The notes under the pieces were generated by a model, which saw only the letters and a program-made list of their open reading frames with translations, was not told the origin of the DNA and made no database searches. From NCBI GenBank assembly GCA_016183775.1, contig JACPDY010000075.1, forward strand, positions 1-54,981: 54,981 nt of DNA, in the 5' to 3' direction. This stretch comes from Bacteroidota bacterium. GTDB taxonomy: Bacteria; Bacteroidota; Bacteroidia; JABDFU01. Position numbers and translations under genes: made by a program. Each line of letters starts with the position of its first letter. The stretch's first letter is position 1. Shown piece after piece: positions 17,888 through 27,284 of the stretch.

Positions 17888-18268
17888 ATGAATACGGTCG
17901 CAAGGGTTTATAAAAGTAGAGGAGTCATGGTCTTTGCGGTTTTTTGCATTGTTTTGCTGTTTGCTCAGTGTAAAAAAAGTGAGGATGACCCTTTTGCAAA
18001 TGTAGATTGCTCAAAAATAAGTTCAGCTTACTCTATGAACATACGTCCCGTATTAATCTCTGCGGCATGCAGCATGCAAGGTTGTCACAATGCAAACTCT
18101 CAGTATGGTGACCTAACAAATTATGCCGGCGTTAAAGCCAAGGTCAATAATGGTTCAATGTATTTACGTGTTGTTAAGCAGGGTAATATGCCTCCCTCCG
18201 GCGCCCTGTCAATTGACGACAGAAAAAAGATCAAATGTTGGATAGATTCCGGTGCTCCCAATAATTAA
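17888..18268 (+). CDS. Cytochrome-c-like lipoprotein with a CX4CH motif
   Basis: The 126-residue small lipoprotein has a basic n-region (RVYKSR), a hydrophobic stretch and LLFAQC with lipidated Cys28. The mature part contains C61-SMQG-C66-H67, a possible heme attachment site with four rather than two spacer residues. It then has MPPSG with a candidate distal Met, and ends with the pattern KIKCWIDSGAP seen at the C-terminus of PSCyt1-type cytochromes. It precedes the giant adhesin by 228 nt. A second ATG at 17927 has AGGAG in front but would leave no basic n-region, so the first ATG is preferred. Heme binding is inferred. Confidence 0.72.
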   Translation: MNTVARVYKSRGVMVFAVFCIVLLFAQCKKSEDDPFANVDCSKISSAYSMNIRPVLISAACSMQGCHNANSQYGDLTNYAGVKAKVNNGSMYLRVVKQGNMPPSGALSIDDRKKIKCWIDSGAPNN

Positions 18269-18357
18269 CTCATTTCCATTATTTCCCAAAGTGGGTAACT
18301 GAATCTGCCAATACAGCATATGTACTCGTTCCTCTTAATTGCTTGTTAATAAGTTGT

Positions 18358-18389
18358 TTGAATCTTCTTCTTCTGTTTTACTATTTTTG
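18358..18389 (+). promoter_or_regulatory. Promoter of the giant adhesin gene (TTG-N21-TATTTTTG)
   Basis: The -33 TTG at 18358-18360 is separated by 21 nt from the -7 element TATTTTTG at 18382-18389, matching Bacteroidota sigma-A promoters. The predicted leader is about 100 nt and contains a perfect 12-bp palindrome at 18444-18455. Confidence 0.6.
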
Positions 18390-18496
18390 TCTTGTTAGGG
18401 TGAAAACGTTTTTTTGGAGATTGTTGACTATTGGTAAGAAAAGTACATCGATGTATTTGCCAGGCAGAAGCAGCGACAAATATCCATAATATATAA

Positions 18497-21400
18497 ATGA
18501 GTTTTAAGCAGCTTCTTTTTTTTATTCTTGTTGCAACTTCATTATTGGGTTTCGCCAATAGTGAGATTCCTTCGACTCCAAAAATAGTTTTTGAAGAGAA
18601 CAAAAATCAATGGCCTGAACAGGTCGTTTTTCAGGCGGATGTCCCTTCCGGAAAAATTTTTCTCGAAAAAAATACGTTTACCTATCTGCTTACAGAAAAT
18701 GTGGACTTCCATGATTTCAAGCGGAATATGGAAGATACTGTTACAGTTCACTACCATTCATACAAAGTAAATTTCAGGAACAGTGATCCGAATGTATCTG
18801 TCAAAGGAAGCGATCTGTTCTCTTTTCACAGAAATTACTATATAGGTAATGATCCTCAAAAGTGGGCAGAGAAGGTGAAGTTGTATGGCCGGGTTCATTA
18901 TTCAAACTTATATCCCAAAATTGATATGCATGTTTATAATTCAGATCAGAATCTGAAATATGATTTTATTGTCAACCCTGGCGGGGATCCCGCAAACATC
19001 AGCATGAATTATGAGGGTCAGGATAAGTTGTATGTCGAATATGGACACCTGTATATTCAAACCAGTTTAGGCGTTGTGATGGAGCAAAAGCCATATGTGT
19101 ACCAGGAAATAAACGGAGTAAAAATTGAGATACCTTGCTCCTATAAAAAAACAGGCAATTCAATTGGTTTTTCCATTAACGGAGAATACGACAGGAGATT
19201 CGCTTTAATAATAGATCCTTTACTTATTGCTTCTACTTATACAGGTTCAACCGGCGACAATTGGGGCTTTACTGCAACCTATGATTTTGGCGGAAATATC
19301 TACACAGGAGGAATTGTTGCGGCAACAGGATATCCGACAACTGTCGGGGCCTTCAGCACTGTTTTCGGCGGTGGTGTAGCGCCTTATCCCTTCGATATTT
19401 CATTAACCAAGTTTAATCCGACCGGTTCCGCTATTTTGTATTCTACCTATTACGGTGGCAGCAGTAATGAACAGCCCCATAGTCTTTTTGTGAACAGCAA
19501 TAACGAGTTGTATGTTGCAGGGAGGAGTAAATCCGCGAATTTTCCGGTCACAGCAGGCGCTTTTGATACCTCATATAATGGTGGATTTGATATTATTGTA
19601 GGCAAATTCGGAACCAGCGGAAATCTGCTTGGTTCAACATTTATCGGCGGAACCGGAGATGATGGCGTTAACATTAATATCGGCTGGTCAACTTATAGCT
19701 CTCTGAAGTTTAATTATACTGATGATGGCAGGAGTGAGATCTTGCTTGATAACAATGGTGAAGTTTATGTTGCGGGCTCTACACGTTCAACAAATTTTCC
19801 CGTGTCGGCAGGGGCATTTGATACTTCGCTTGGGGGGACCCAGGATGGCTGTGTATTTAAGATGAACAGCTCACTTACCGCATTGAACTGGAGTACTTAC
19901 CTTGGTGGTACAGGTGACGATGCAGCGTACGGGATAAAAGTGGATGCCGCTGATAATGCTTACGTTACAGGTGGAACAGCAAGCGCTGATTTTCCTGTAA
20001 CTGCGGGGGTGTTGTACACCTCATTCCAGGGAGGACTTGCGGATGCATACATCACAGCTATCAGCAATACCGGAACCACTATACTTTATTCAACATATCT
20101 GGGAACAACCGCTTATGATCAGTCTTACCTGATTGAAATAGACGGGAACGATGATGTATATGTTTACGGTCAAACCAAAGGAACATATCCTGTTACAGCA
20201 GGGGTATATTCCAACCCAAACAGCGGACAGTTTATTCATAAGCTCAACAAGCAGCTCAACTTAACCGTTTTTTCGACAGTTGTTGGTACCGGAACACCCA
20301 CTCCGGAACTATCGCCAACGGCCTTTCTGGTTGATAGTTGTCAAAGTATTTATCTTTCAGGGTGGGGTAGATGTTCAGGTTTCGGACATCCGTTTCCTAA
20401 GGGTACAAACGGATTGCCTGTGACAGCAAATGCGTATCAAAAAACAACTGACAATTGTGATTTCTATTTTATGGTACTCCGTCCGAATGCCCAGGCTTTG
20501 CAATATGCTACTTTTTTTGGCGAGAGCGGCGGACGTACCGATCATGTCGATGGAGGAACAAGTCGTTTTGACCAAAGAGGATTTATTTATGAATCTGTTT
20601 GCGCGAGTTGCGGAAAAACGCAGGGATTTCCTACAACAGCAACGGCGTGGTCTAAAACTAACAAAAGCAACAATTGTAACAATGCCGTCATTAAGATGGA
20701 TGTGCAGGTTAAACCTCTTGCTGTTGCCGGTGTCGGACCATCGCTGGGATGTACTCCGTTTACTACTTCTTTTAATAATGGCGGCAGCCTTGGCTCCGAT
20801 TTTATATGGGATTTTGGCGATGGAACACCCAAGGTATATACTCCATCACCATCACATACCTATACTATACCGGGCACCTACACAGCATCACTTTTTGTAA
20901 CTGATTCTACAGGAAGTTGTGGCGTTGTTGATACTGCTTTTATTACTATAGTGGTAAAACCTCTTCCAACCCTGGCTTCAGTTCAAACAAATGTTTCCTG
21001 CTTTGGCGGGAGTGATGGCACTGCAACAGTCACTCCCTCTGCAGCAAGTGCACCTTATGGTTATTTGTGGTCTGATCCGGGCGGACAAACATCTGCAACA
21101 GCTTCAGGTTTACCTATTGGTTCCTATACTATAACCGTTACCGATAACTTCGGTTGCTCTTCATTATCGACAGTGACGATTTCAGAGCCGGCTGTGTTGC
21201 AAACAAGTACATCCGTCAATACAAATGTATCATGTGCAGGAGGTGCTAATGGTAGTGCCTCAGCTACACCAATCGGCGGTACACCGCCATATAACTATCT
21301 GTGGTCCGCCGGCGGACAGACCTCGGCAATTGCAACAAATTTGTCACAGGGTTTATACACTGTTACTGTCACTGATGCAAAAAACTGTTCCATACAATCC

Positions 21401-24400
21401 ACTGTTTCCATAACAGAGCCGCCCGCACTTACTACTACAGCTGTGGTTGGAGCCAATGTGTTGTGTAATGGAGGTAACAATGGAAGCACAACTGTATCTG
21501 CGGCCGGAGGAGTATCTCCATATTCATATTTATGGAATTCTTCAGCTTCCGGACAAACTTCTGCGAATGCTACCGGCTTATCTGCGGGCACATATATAGT
21601 GACAGTTACTGATCTTAATAGTTGTACAATAACACAAACAAGTACAATAACTGAACCATCGGTTCTTGCTTCTTCCATTTCACGGACAGATGTAAGTTGC
21701 AACGGTGGATCGGATGGTTCTGCGACAATTACAGCTTCCGGAGGAATTGTTCCTTATACATATTCGTGGAGCAATGGTACTGTAAATACATTGAATATCA
21801 ATCTGTCAATCGGGACATATACCTGTACGGTCACCGATAATAATAGTTGTATAACAACTGCAACAATTACAATAAGCGAACCTGTTGTGCTTTCCGGCAC
21901 GACGTCGGGAACAAATGTAAGTTGCAACGGGGGGGATGATGGTACAGCAACCGTTTCCGGGGTTGATGGAACTTCACCATATACTTATCTATGGAATAAT
22001 TCCCAAAGCAGTTCAATTGCAACAGGTCTTGCTGTGGGAATATACACCGTAACTATTACAGATAACAACGGATGTGTTGCAACCACTGCCCAAAACATTT
22101 CCGAACCGCTACTTTTAACGGGGACTACCTCTTTTACACAGTCAACCTGCGATTCGGCGAATGGTGTCGCATCTGTCAATGCAATCGGAGGAAGTGCACC
22201 ATATACCTATTTGTGGAATACAGTTCCGGCAGGACAGGTGTCATTAATAGCGACAGGGTTATCAGCAGGGACATATACGGTAACAATCACGGATATGAAA
22301 GGGTGTACATATAGCGTATCGGCAATTGTTCCAAATGCAGGTCCTCCTACAGCTACACTGATCTCCCAGGTAAATGAATTGTGTGTTAATGGAAATAATG
22401 GGGCATCAACGGTATCCGTAACCGGGGGAACAATTCCATACACCTATCTTTGGTCTGATCAGGCCGGGCAAACAACTGTTACGGCAACTGCTCTTTTAGC
22501 CGGAACATATACAGTTACGGCGACCGATGCCAATGGCTGTGTCTCGCAAACCACAGTAACAATAACCGAACCGCTTGCTCTTTCCCTCAATGGAGTTATA
22601 GTAAATAATGTTAGTTGCAACGGCGGAAATAATGGCTCGGCAAATATACTTGCATCAGGTGGTACCCCTTCGTATTTATATAGTTGGTCGGATGCAAACG
22701 GGCAAACATCTCAAACTGCCGGAAATTTAAGCGCGGGTGTTTATACCTGCACTGTAACGGATAATAATGGCTGCACATCCACGAACAATGTTACCATTAC
22801 TGAACCGGTTGTATTATCTTTAAATGGTGCTTCATTTCCGGCTTCTTGTTTTGGAGGCAGCAATGGTCAGGCTTTTGTACTTCATTCCGGTGGAACGGGT
22901 TCGTATACATATAGCTGGCTGCCGGGTAACGGAACCTCCATAAGTCATAATAATATTTCAGCGGGTATATATACAGTTAATGTAACAGACCAAAATAATT
23001 GTATTTCAACAACTACGGTGACAGTTACTCAGCCGCCAAAAATTTTGCCGGGGATTACCTCTACACAAGCTACCTGTAACGTTGCGAATGGAACAGCATC
23101 TGTTTCAACAACCGGCGGTACAATTCCATATACTTATCTATGGAATAACTCCCAAACCAATGCTTCAATTGCTAATCTTTCCGCCGCAGTTTATTCAGTA
23201 ACTGTTACTGACGCGAATGGCTGTACGGAATCAACAAGTGTAATCGTTACTAATGCGGGTTCTCCTTCAACTATATTGTCATCTCAATCAGATGTTTCCT
23301 GCAAAGGCGGGAACAATGGAAATGCGCTAATAAGTGTAACGGGAGGAACTTCTCCTTATACTTATTTATGGTCTGATCCGCTTTCACAAACAAATTTAGC
23401 GGCAACAAACCTGTCAGCAGGAATGTATAATGTTACTGTAACTGATATGAATGGTTGTATTTCCATTACTAATGTTACAATAATTGAACCAACAGCTATC
23501 TCATTAGCAACATCAGTGATTGGTAATGTAAAATGTACAGGAGGCAATGATGCATCCGCAATGTTAATTGCATCCGGAGGAATTCCTTCATATAACTATT
23601 CCTGGTCTGATCCGGGTGGACAAACCAGCCAGAACGTAACCGGTTTAAGTATGGGTACTTATACCTGTACAGTAACCGATAATAATGGTTGCAGTTCTTT
23701 GGGCACGGTATCAATTACAGAACCGCTTGTATTGTCCTCTGTAAGTTCACCAGGCTCCACTTCATGTTTCGGAGGAAATGATGGACAAGTATCGGCAACT
23801 CCTGCCGGTGGAACAGGTACTTATACTTATACATGGCAACCCGGCAATGGAACTAATTCGGGCTTTAGTGGACTTTCCGCCGGAATATATACTGTTACAA
23901 TAACCGATCAGAATAGCTGTACAACAACCACAGCAGCAACCGTTACCGAACCAACAGACCTTTTGGCTTCAACGTCATTTACGCAATCTACCTGTGCCAA
24001 ACCGAATGGAACTGCTACCGCAATTGCAAGCGGCGCGGCTTCTCCATACAGCTATTTATGGGATAACGGGCAAACTGGTCAGACTGCAACAGCACTCCTT
24101 GCCGGGACATATACTGTGACAATTACAGATGATAAAGGATGTTCGAAAAGTGCTACTGCAGTTGTTATTAATGCAAATATGCTGGCGGCTATAACAAGTA
24201 ATACAGATGTATCATGTTTTGGAGGGAATAACGGGACCGCGAGTGTAAGTGTTTCCGGTGGAGCTGTACCATATACATATCTTTGGAACGATAATTCTGC
24301 AGCCAATCAGATCAATAATTTATCGGCCGGAACTTACACTGTGACAATTACAGACGGGAATAATTGCACTCTGAGTAGTGTTGTAAATATTACCCAGCCT

Positions 24401-25420
24401 TTAAAAATACAGGTAAGCCTCTCAAGTACGGGTGATGTGATCTGTAGAAATGAAATAGCAACGATCAGCTCAGGTGTCCTTGGCGGAACTCCGTTGTATA
24501 CCTATCAATGGAATAATCTGAAAACAAATTCAATTATTTCGGTTTCGCCTGTTCAAACCACAGCCTACATGGTGTTGGTTACAGATGCAAATGGCTGCAC
24601 AGAAAAATCAACCATAGTCATTACTGTCAATCAATTGCCTGGTGTGGCATTTAGCACAATTGATACCGCCGGTTGCGGAAGTTTGTGTGTGAATTTTGTG
24701 AATACCAGCTCAAATGATTCTTTATATAACTGGACTTTTGGTGATGGAGATACGAGTTCACTTAAAACCCCGTCTCACTGTTACAATACTCCCGGCAGTT
24801 ATGGGGTAACTTTAAAAGTGACAAGCACAAAGGGATGTTCTTCTATACTTACACGAAGCAATTACATCCGGGTTTATGAAGTACCTGTCGCCTCATTTAC
24901 CGCAAAACCAACCATCACCACAATCTTAGCTCCAACCATATATTATACCGACCAATCTACCGGGGCAATATCATGGCTTTGGAACTTTGGTGATATAGCA
25001 AACGCATCGAGTAAGCAGAAAGATCCTTCGTATACATACGCCGACACCGGCTCATTCTGTACAACTTTAATGGTTACCAATCAATTTGGCTGCACGGATA
25101 CGGCTTCTTCCTGTGTTGAAATTAAACCGGCATATAGTTTTTATGTGCCCAATGCCTTTACACCTGACAAAGATGGCATAAATGAACTCTGGACCCCAAA
25201 AGGGTATAATATAGACGAAACAACCTACAAGCTAATGGTATTTGACCGATGGGGTAACCTGATATGGCAAACCCGTACCTGGGGAGAAGCATGGGATGGG
25301 AAAGCAAATAACGGAGATGAAGTTGCTCAGATCGATGTATATGTATGGAAAGTGATATTCAAAGATAAAGTGGAAAAAAACGATCATCAGTTTATTGGTA
25401 ATGTTACACTATTGAAGTGA
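18497..25420 (+). CDS. Giant T9SS-secreted adhesin: SBBP propeller, PKD and about 16 SprB repeats, type B C-terminal domain
   Basis: The 2307-residue surface protein begins with a signal peptide (1-22). An N-terminal DUF7948-like domain follows (about 28-245, ENKNQWPEQVVFQADVPSGK), then SBBP beta-propeller repeats (about 250-730, YSTYYGGSSNEQ, WSTYLGGTGDDA). Next are a PKD domain (about 738-819, WDFGDGTPKVYTP), about 16 SprB repeats of about 75 residues (about 825-2045; core VSCNGGxDGxAxV...PYTYLW...AGTYTVTVTDxNGC), and two PKD domains (about 2048-2210). The last 95 residues (PNAFTPDKDGINELW ... IYVWKVIF-type strand ... FIGNVTLLK) are a gliding-motility/type B sorting domain, which directs export through the type IX secretion system. 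SprB is the motile gliding adhesin of Flavobacterium; the role here is inferred by repeat type. It is flanked by two CX4CH lipoprotein genes. Confidence 0.94.
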   Translation: MSFKQLLFFILVATSLLGFANSEIPSTPKIVFEENKNQWPEQVVFQADVPSGKIFLEKNTFTYLLTENVDFHDFKRNMEDTVTVHYHSYKVNFRNSDPNVSVKGSDLFSFHRNYYIGNDPQKWAEKVKLYGRVHYSNLYPKIDMHVYNSDQNLKYDFIVNPGGDPANISMNYEGQDKLYVEYGHLYIQTSLGVVMEQKPYVYQEINGVKIEIPCSYKKTGNSIGFSINGEYDRRFALIIDPLLIASTYTGSTGDNWGFTATYDFGGNIYTGGIVAATGYPTTVGAFSTVFGGGVAPYPFDISLTKFNPTGSAILYSTYYGGSSNEQPHSLFVNSNNELYVAGRSKSANFPVTAGAFDTSYNGGFDIIVGKFGTSGNLLGSTFIGGTGDDGVNINIGWSTYSSLKFNYTDDGRSEILLDNNGEVYVAGSTRSTNFPVSAGAFDTSLGGTQDGCVFKMNSSLTALNWSTYLGGTGDDAAYGIKVDAADNAYVTGGTASADFPVTAGVLYTSFQGGLADAYITAISNTGTTILYSTYLGTTAYDQSYLIEIDGNDDVYVYGQTKGTYPVTAGVYSNPNSGQFIHKLNKQLNLTVFSTVVGTGTPTPELSPTAFLVDSCQSIYLSGWGRCSGFGHPFPKGTNGLPVTANAYQKTTDNCDFYFMVLRPNAQALQYATFFGESGGRTDHVDGGTSRFDQRGFIYESVCASCGKTQGFPTTATAWSKTNKSNNCNNAVIKMDVQVKPLAVAGVGPSLGCTPFTTSFNNGGSLGSDFIWDFGDGTPKVYTPSPSHTYTIPGTYTASLFVTDSTGSCGVVDTAFITIVVKPLPTLASVQTNVSCFGGSDGTATVTPSAASAPYGYLWSDPGGQTSATASGLPIGSYTITVTDNFGCSSLSTVTISEPAVLQTSTSVNTNVSCAGGANGSASATPIGGTPPYNYLWSAGGQTSAIATNLSQGLYTVTVTDAKNCSIQSTVSITEPPALTTTAVVGANVLCNGGNNGSTTVSAAGGVSPYSYLWNSSASGQTSANATGLSAGTYIVTVTDLNSCTITQTSTITEPSVLASSISRTDVSCNGGSDGSATITASGGIVPYTYSWSNGTVNTLNINLSIGTYTCTVTDNNSCITTATITISEPVVLSGTTSGTNVSCNGGDDGTATVSGVDGTSPYTYLWNNSQSSSIATGLAVGIYTVTITDNNGCVATTAQNISEPLLLTGTTSFTQSTCDSANGVASVNAIGGSAPYTYLWNTVPAGQVSLIATGLSAGTYTVTITDMKGCTYSVSAIVPNAGPPTATLISQVNELCVNGNNGASTVSVTGGTIPYTYLWSDQAGQTTVTATALLAGTYTVTATDANGCVSQTTVTITEPLALSLNGVIVNNVSCNGGNNGSANILASGGTPSYLYSWSDANGQTSQTAGNLSAGVYTCTVTDNNGCTSTNNVTITEPVVLSLNGASFPASCFGGSNGQAFVLHSGGTGSYTYSWLPGNGTSISHNNISAGIYTVNVTDQNNCISTTTVTVTQPPKILPGITSTQATCNVANGTASVSTTGGTIPYTYLWNNSQTNASIANLSAAVYSVTVTDANGCTESTSVIVTNAGSPSTILSSQSDVSCKGGNNGNALISVTGGTSPYTYLWSDPLSQTNLAATNLSAGMYNVTVTDMNGCISITNVTIIEPTAISLATSVIGNVKCTGGNDASAMLIASGGIPSYNYSWSDPGGQTSQNVTGLSMGTYTCTVTDNNGCSSLGTVSITEPLVLSSVSSPGSTSCFGGNDGQVSATPAGGTGTYTYTWQPGNGTNSGFSGLSAGIYTVTITDQNSCTTTTAATVTEPTDLLASTSFTQSTCAKPNGTATAIASGAASPYSYLWDNGQTGQTATALLAGTYTVTITDDKGCSKSATAVVINANMLAAITSNTDVSCFGGNNGTASVSVSGGAVPYTYLWNDNSAANQINNLSAGTYTVTITDGNNCTLSSVVNITQPLKIQVSLSSTGDVICRNEIATISSGVLGGTPLYTYQWNNLKTNSIISVSPVQTTAYMVLVTDANGCTEKSTIVITVNQLPGVAFSTIDTAGCGSLCVNFVNTSSNDSLYNWTFGDGDTSSLKTPSHCYNTPGSYGVTLKVTSTKGCSSILTRSNYIRVYEVPVASFTAKPTITTILAPTIYYTDQSTGAISWLWNFGDIANASSKQKDPSYTYADTGSFCTTLMVTNQFGCTDTASSCVEIKPAYSFYVPNAFTPDKDGINELWTPKGYNIDETTYKLMVFDRWGNLIWQTRTWGEAWDGKANNGDEVAQIDVYVWKVIFKDKVEKNDHQFIGNVTLLK

Positions 25421-25634
25421 CCTGTTCAGCATATTTATACTCCTGCAATGTATAACGCTACTTCATTGAGTTTGCGGTGCAACGAAATTAGAACCGGTTA
25501 TACCAGTAGCGTTGGCAGTTTACTTTCCGCAAACTCATGCAGCCATGGTATAATTCCGATCTCTGGAAGCATATTTCTCCTTTACTTCCAATATCCTCAC
25601 CTGTTTTGATATGATCGTATGATTTACGAGTTTT
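25421..25634. other. Structured gap after the adhesin: interleaved inverted repeats
   Basis: This part of the 340-nt gap has no credible ORF. AACGCTACT (25454-25462) pairs with AGTAGCGTT (25505-25513), and TGAGTTTGCGG (25467-25477) pairs with CCGCAAACTCA (25527-25537). The order A-B-A'-B' gives a pseudoknot topology if transcribed. An overlapping alternative is GTATAAC (25450-25456) with GTTATAC (25497-25503). No T-run follows. The minus strand also gives LytTR-like peptide fragments, so a decayed gene is an alternative reading. Confidence 0.5.
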
Positions 25635-25736
25635 GTTATACCGTCCGCTATTATAAATAAATAGTCTGTGGTATAATGCCGATCGAGAGGGAAAAATGTT
25701 CAAATTCAGACTAAAATATATCGAGTATCGGCATTA
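25635..25736 (+). repeat. Diverged dispersed repeat, copy 2 (inverted-repeat ends)
   Basis: About 102 nt similar to 9184-9280. Shared blocks include TTATAC at the left, CCGCT, TATAATGCCGATCGA, ACTAAAATATA and ATCGGCATT. The inner ~62 nt are bounded by AATGCCGAT and ATCGGCATT, an exact 9-bp inverted repeat. A further GGTATAATTCCGATCT at 25547 resembles the start of the conserved core. The copy ends 24 nt before the ATG of the next gene. Confidence 0.7.
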
Positions 25737-25760
25737 GTGGTTATATTCAAAACAGGAAAG

Positions 25761-27263
25761 ATGAAGGCGTATAGAATAGTTGGCTCGTTGGTTCTTTATA
25801 GTTTAACTGTTATTGGTTTTAGTCTTTTTTTTATAACCTGCAAAACAGATAGGGGAACACCCGATTTTGGAAATTATCCCACAGCCGTTGGGAAACTATT
25901 GATCACTAAATGTGCCATACCGGGTTGCCATACTAATATAAGCAAAGACGGGGCCGCAGGACTTTCGCTTGAAACATGGAATATTTTATTTTTGGGCGAC
26001 AAAACCGGGTCCCCTGTAATTCCCTACAGGCCTGATTTTAGCCCACTTTGTTTTTTTGTGAATACTTTCCCTGACCTCGGAATAGCGTTGAAGCCAACCA
26101 TGCCTTATAATAAAGCTCCGTTAAGCCGTGAAGAAGTGATTATGTTACAAAATTGGGTCAAACTTGGTGCTCCCGACAAAAATGGTTTTGTTAAATTTTC
26201 TGATAACTCATTAAGGAAAAAAATTTTCGTAACTAATCAGGGCTGTGATGTTGTTACTGTTTTTGATCAGGAAACGTGTTTGCCTATGCGCTATGTTGAT
26301 GTCGGGAAAAGCCCGGGAATTGAATCCCCTCACATGATCCGGGTGTCGCCGGATGGAAAGTACTGGTATGTGGTCTTTACAGGTGGCGGTTATATTCAGC
26401 GTTACCTCACCAGTAATGAAAGTTTTGCCGGCGAAGTAAGTATAGGTTCCGGAAACTGGAACACTATAACCATTTCATCCGATTCTAAGAAAGCATTTAT
26501 AGTCGACTGGAGCTCAAACGGAAAGGTCGCTTATTTGGACTTAGACGCGATGAGTTTGATACAAACATGGGCAGGAGCAATGTTATACGAATATCCTCAC
26601 GGCGGGGCCATAAATAAAACCAACGACACATTATATTTAACAGGCCAAACCGGAAACTATATTTACAAAGTTCCTGTCAGCGATCCTGCATCACCTATTC
26701 AGATAAGTCTTCAGCAGTCTCCTTTTGAAACATATGTACCACCCGTTACGACCTCCTTATTGGATATACATGAGATCATTTTTTCTCCGGATTATTCAAA
26801 ATACTTTGTGACTTGTCAGAAGACAAATGAGGTTCGTGTGGTAAAAACCTCCAACGACAGCCTGTTAAGTGTAATTTCTGTGGGTTTATATCCGCAGGAG
26901 TTAAGCATTTCAAAAAATACAAAATACTTATTTGTTAGCTGCCCCGAGGATACTGTATCTTTTCCAGGTTCAAGAGGTTCCGTCGCTGTTATCGACTATA
27001 CAACTAATACATTGGTTAAAAAAATATTTACAGGTTTCCAGCCTCATGGTTTGGTTGTGGACGATGTTAAACATCTCATGTATGTAGCCAACCGGAATGT
27101 TACCAACAGTGGACCTGCACCCCATCATTCAGGCATTTGCGGCGGACGTAATGGTTATTTAACCGTAATTGATATGGTCACCATGCAGCTCGTAAAAAAT
27201 AATGACGGAAGTGACAAACGAATTGAGTTATCGGTCGATCCATATTCCGCCGCTATCCGATAG
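25761..27263 (+). CDS. Lipoprotein with CX4CH cytochrome-like domain and YVTN-type beta-propeller
   Basis: The 500-residue protein begins with MKAYRIVGS, a hydrophobic helix and FFITC (Cys27), an imperfect lipobox. Next is a cytochrome-like segment with C51-AIPG-C56-H57, TMPYNKAPLSREEV and NWVKLGAPD, the same pattern as in the 17888-18268 product. The rest (about 150-500) is a beta-propeller with YVTN/surface-layer style blades (HMIRVSPDGKYWYVVF, AIDYTTNTLVKKI-like, PHGLVVDDVKHLMYVANR). AGGAAAG stands in front of this ATG. An ATG eight codons upstream (25737) abuts the repeat and is less likely. A redox or surface-binding role is inferred, not shown. Confidence 0.8.
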   Translation: MKAYRIVGSLVLYSLTVIGFSLFFITCKTDRGTPDFGNYPTAVGKLLITKCAIPGCHTNISKDGAAGLSLETWNILFLGDKTGSPVIPYRPDFSPLCFFVNTFPDLGIALKPTMPYNKAPLSREEVIMLQNWVKLGAPDKNGFVKFSDNSLRKKIFVTNQGCDVVTVFDQETCLPMRYVDVGKSPGIESPHMIRVSPDGKYWYVVFTGGGYIQRYLTSNESFAGEVSIGSGNWNTITISSDSKKAFIVDWSSNGKVAYLDLDAMSLIQTWAGAMLYEYPHGGAINKTNDTLYLTGQTGNYIYKVPVSDPASPIQISLQQSPFETYVPPVTTSLLDIHEIIFSPDYSKYFVTCQKTNEVRVVKTSNDSLLSVISVGLYPQELSISKNTKYLFVSCPEDTVSFPGSRGSVAVIDYTTNTLVKKIFTGFQPHGLVVDDVKHLMYVANRNVTNSGPAPHHSGICGGRNGYLTVIDMVTMQLVKNNDGSDKRIELSVDPYSAAIR

Positions 27264-27284
27264 TACAGGACCCAGAATTCGGAA

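Noticed and set aside
20430-24306. Open frames in other frames of the adhesin (for example 20430-20900 plus, 21295-21702 minus) and 43411-44748 in the second SprB gene
   Set aside because: They arise from the biased composition of SprB repeats and show no independent family features.
20980-24620. Regularly spaced repeats resembling a CRISPR array
   Set aside because: Period is about 225-240 nt, repeats are diverged and in frame, and they encode SprB protein repeats.
25488-25703. 71-codon minus-strand frame downstream of the adhesin
   Set aside because: It crosses the inverted repeats and the dispersed repeat; only weak LytTR-like fragments in mixed frames are seen, so it is not an intact gene.
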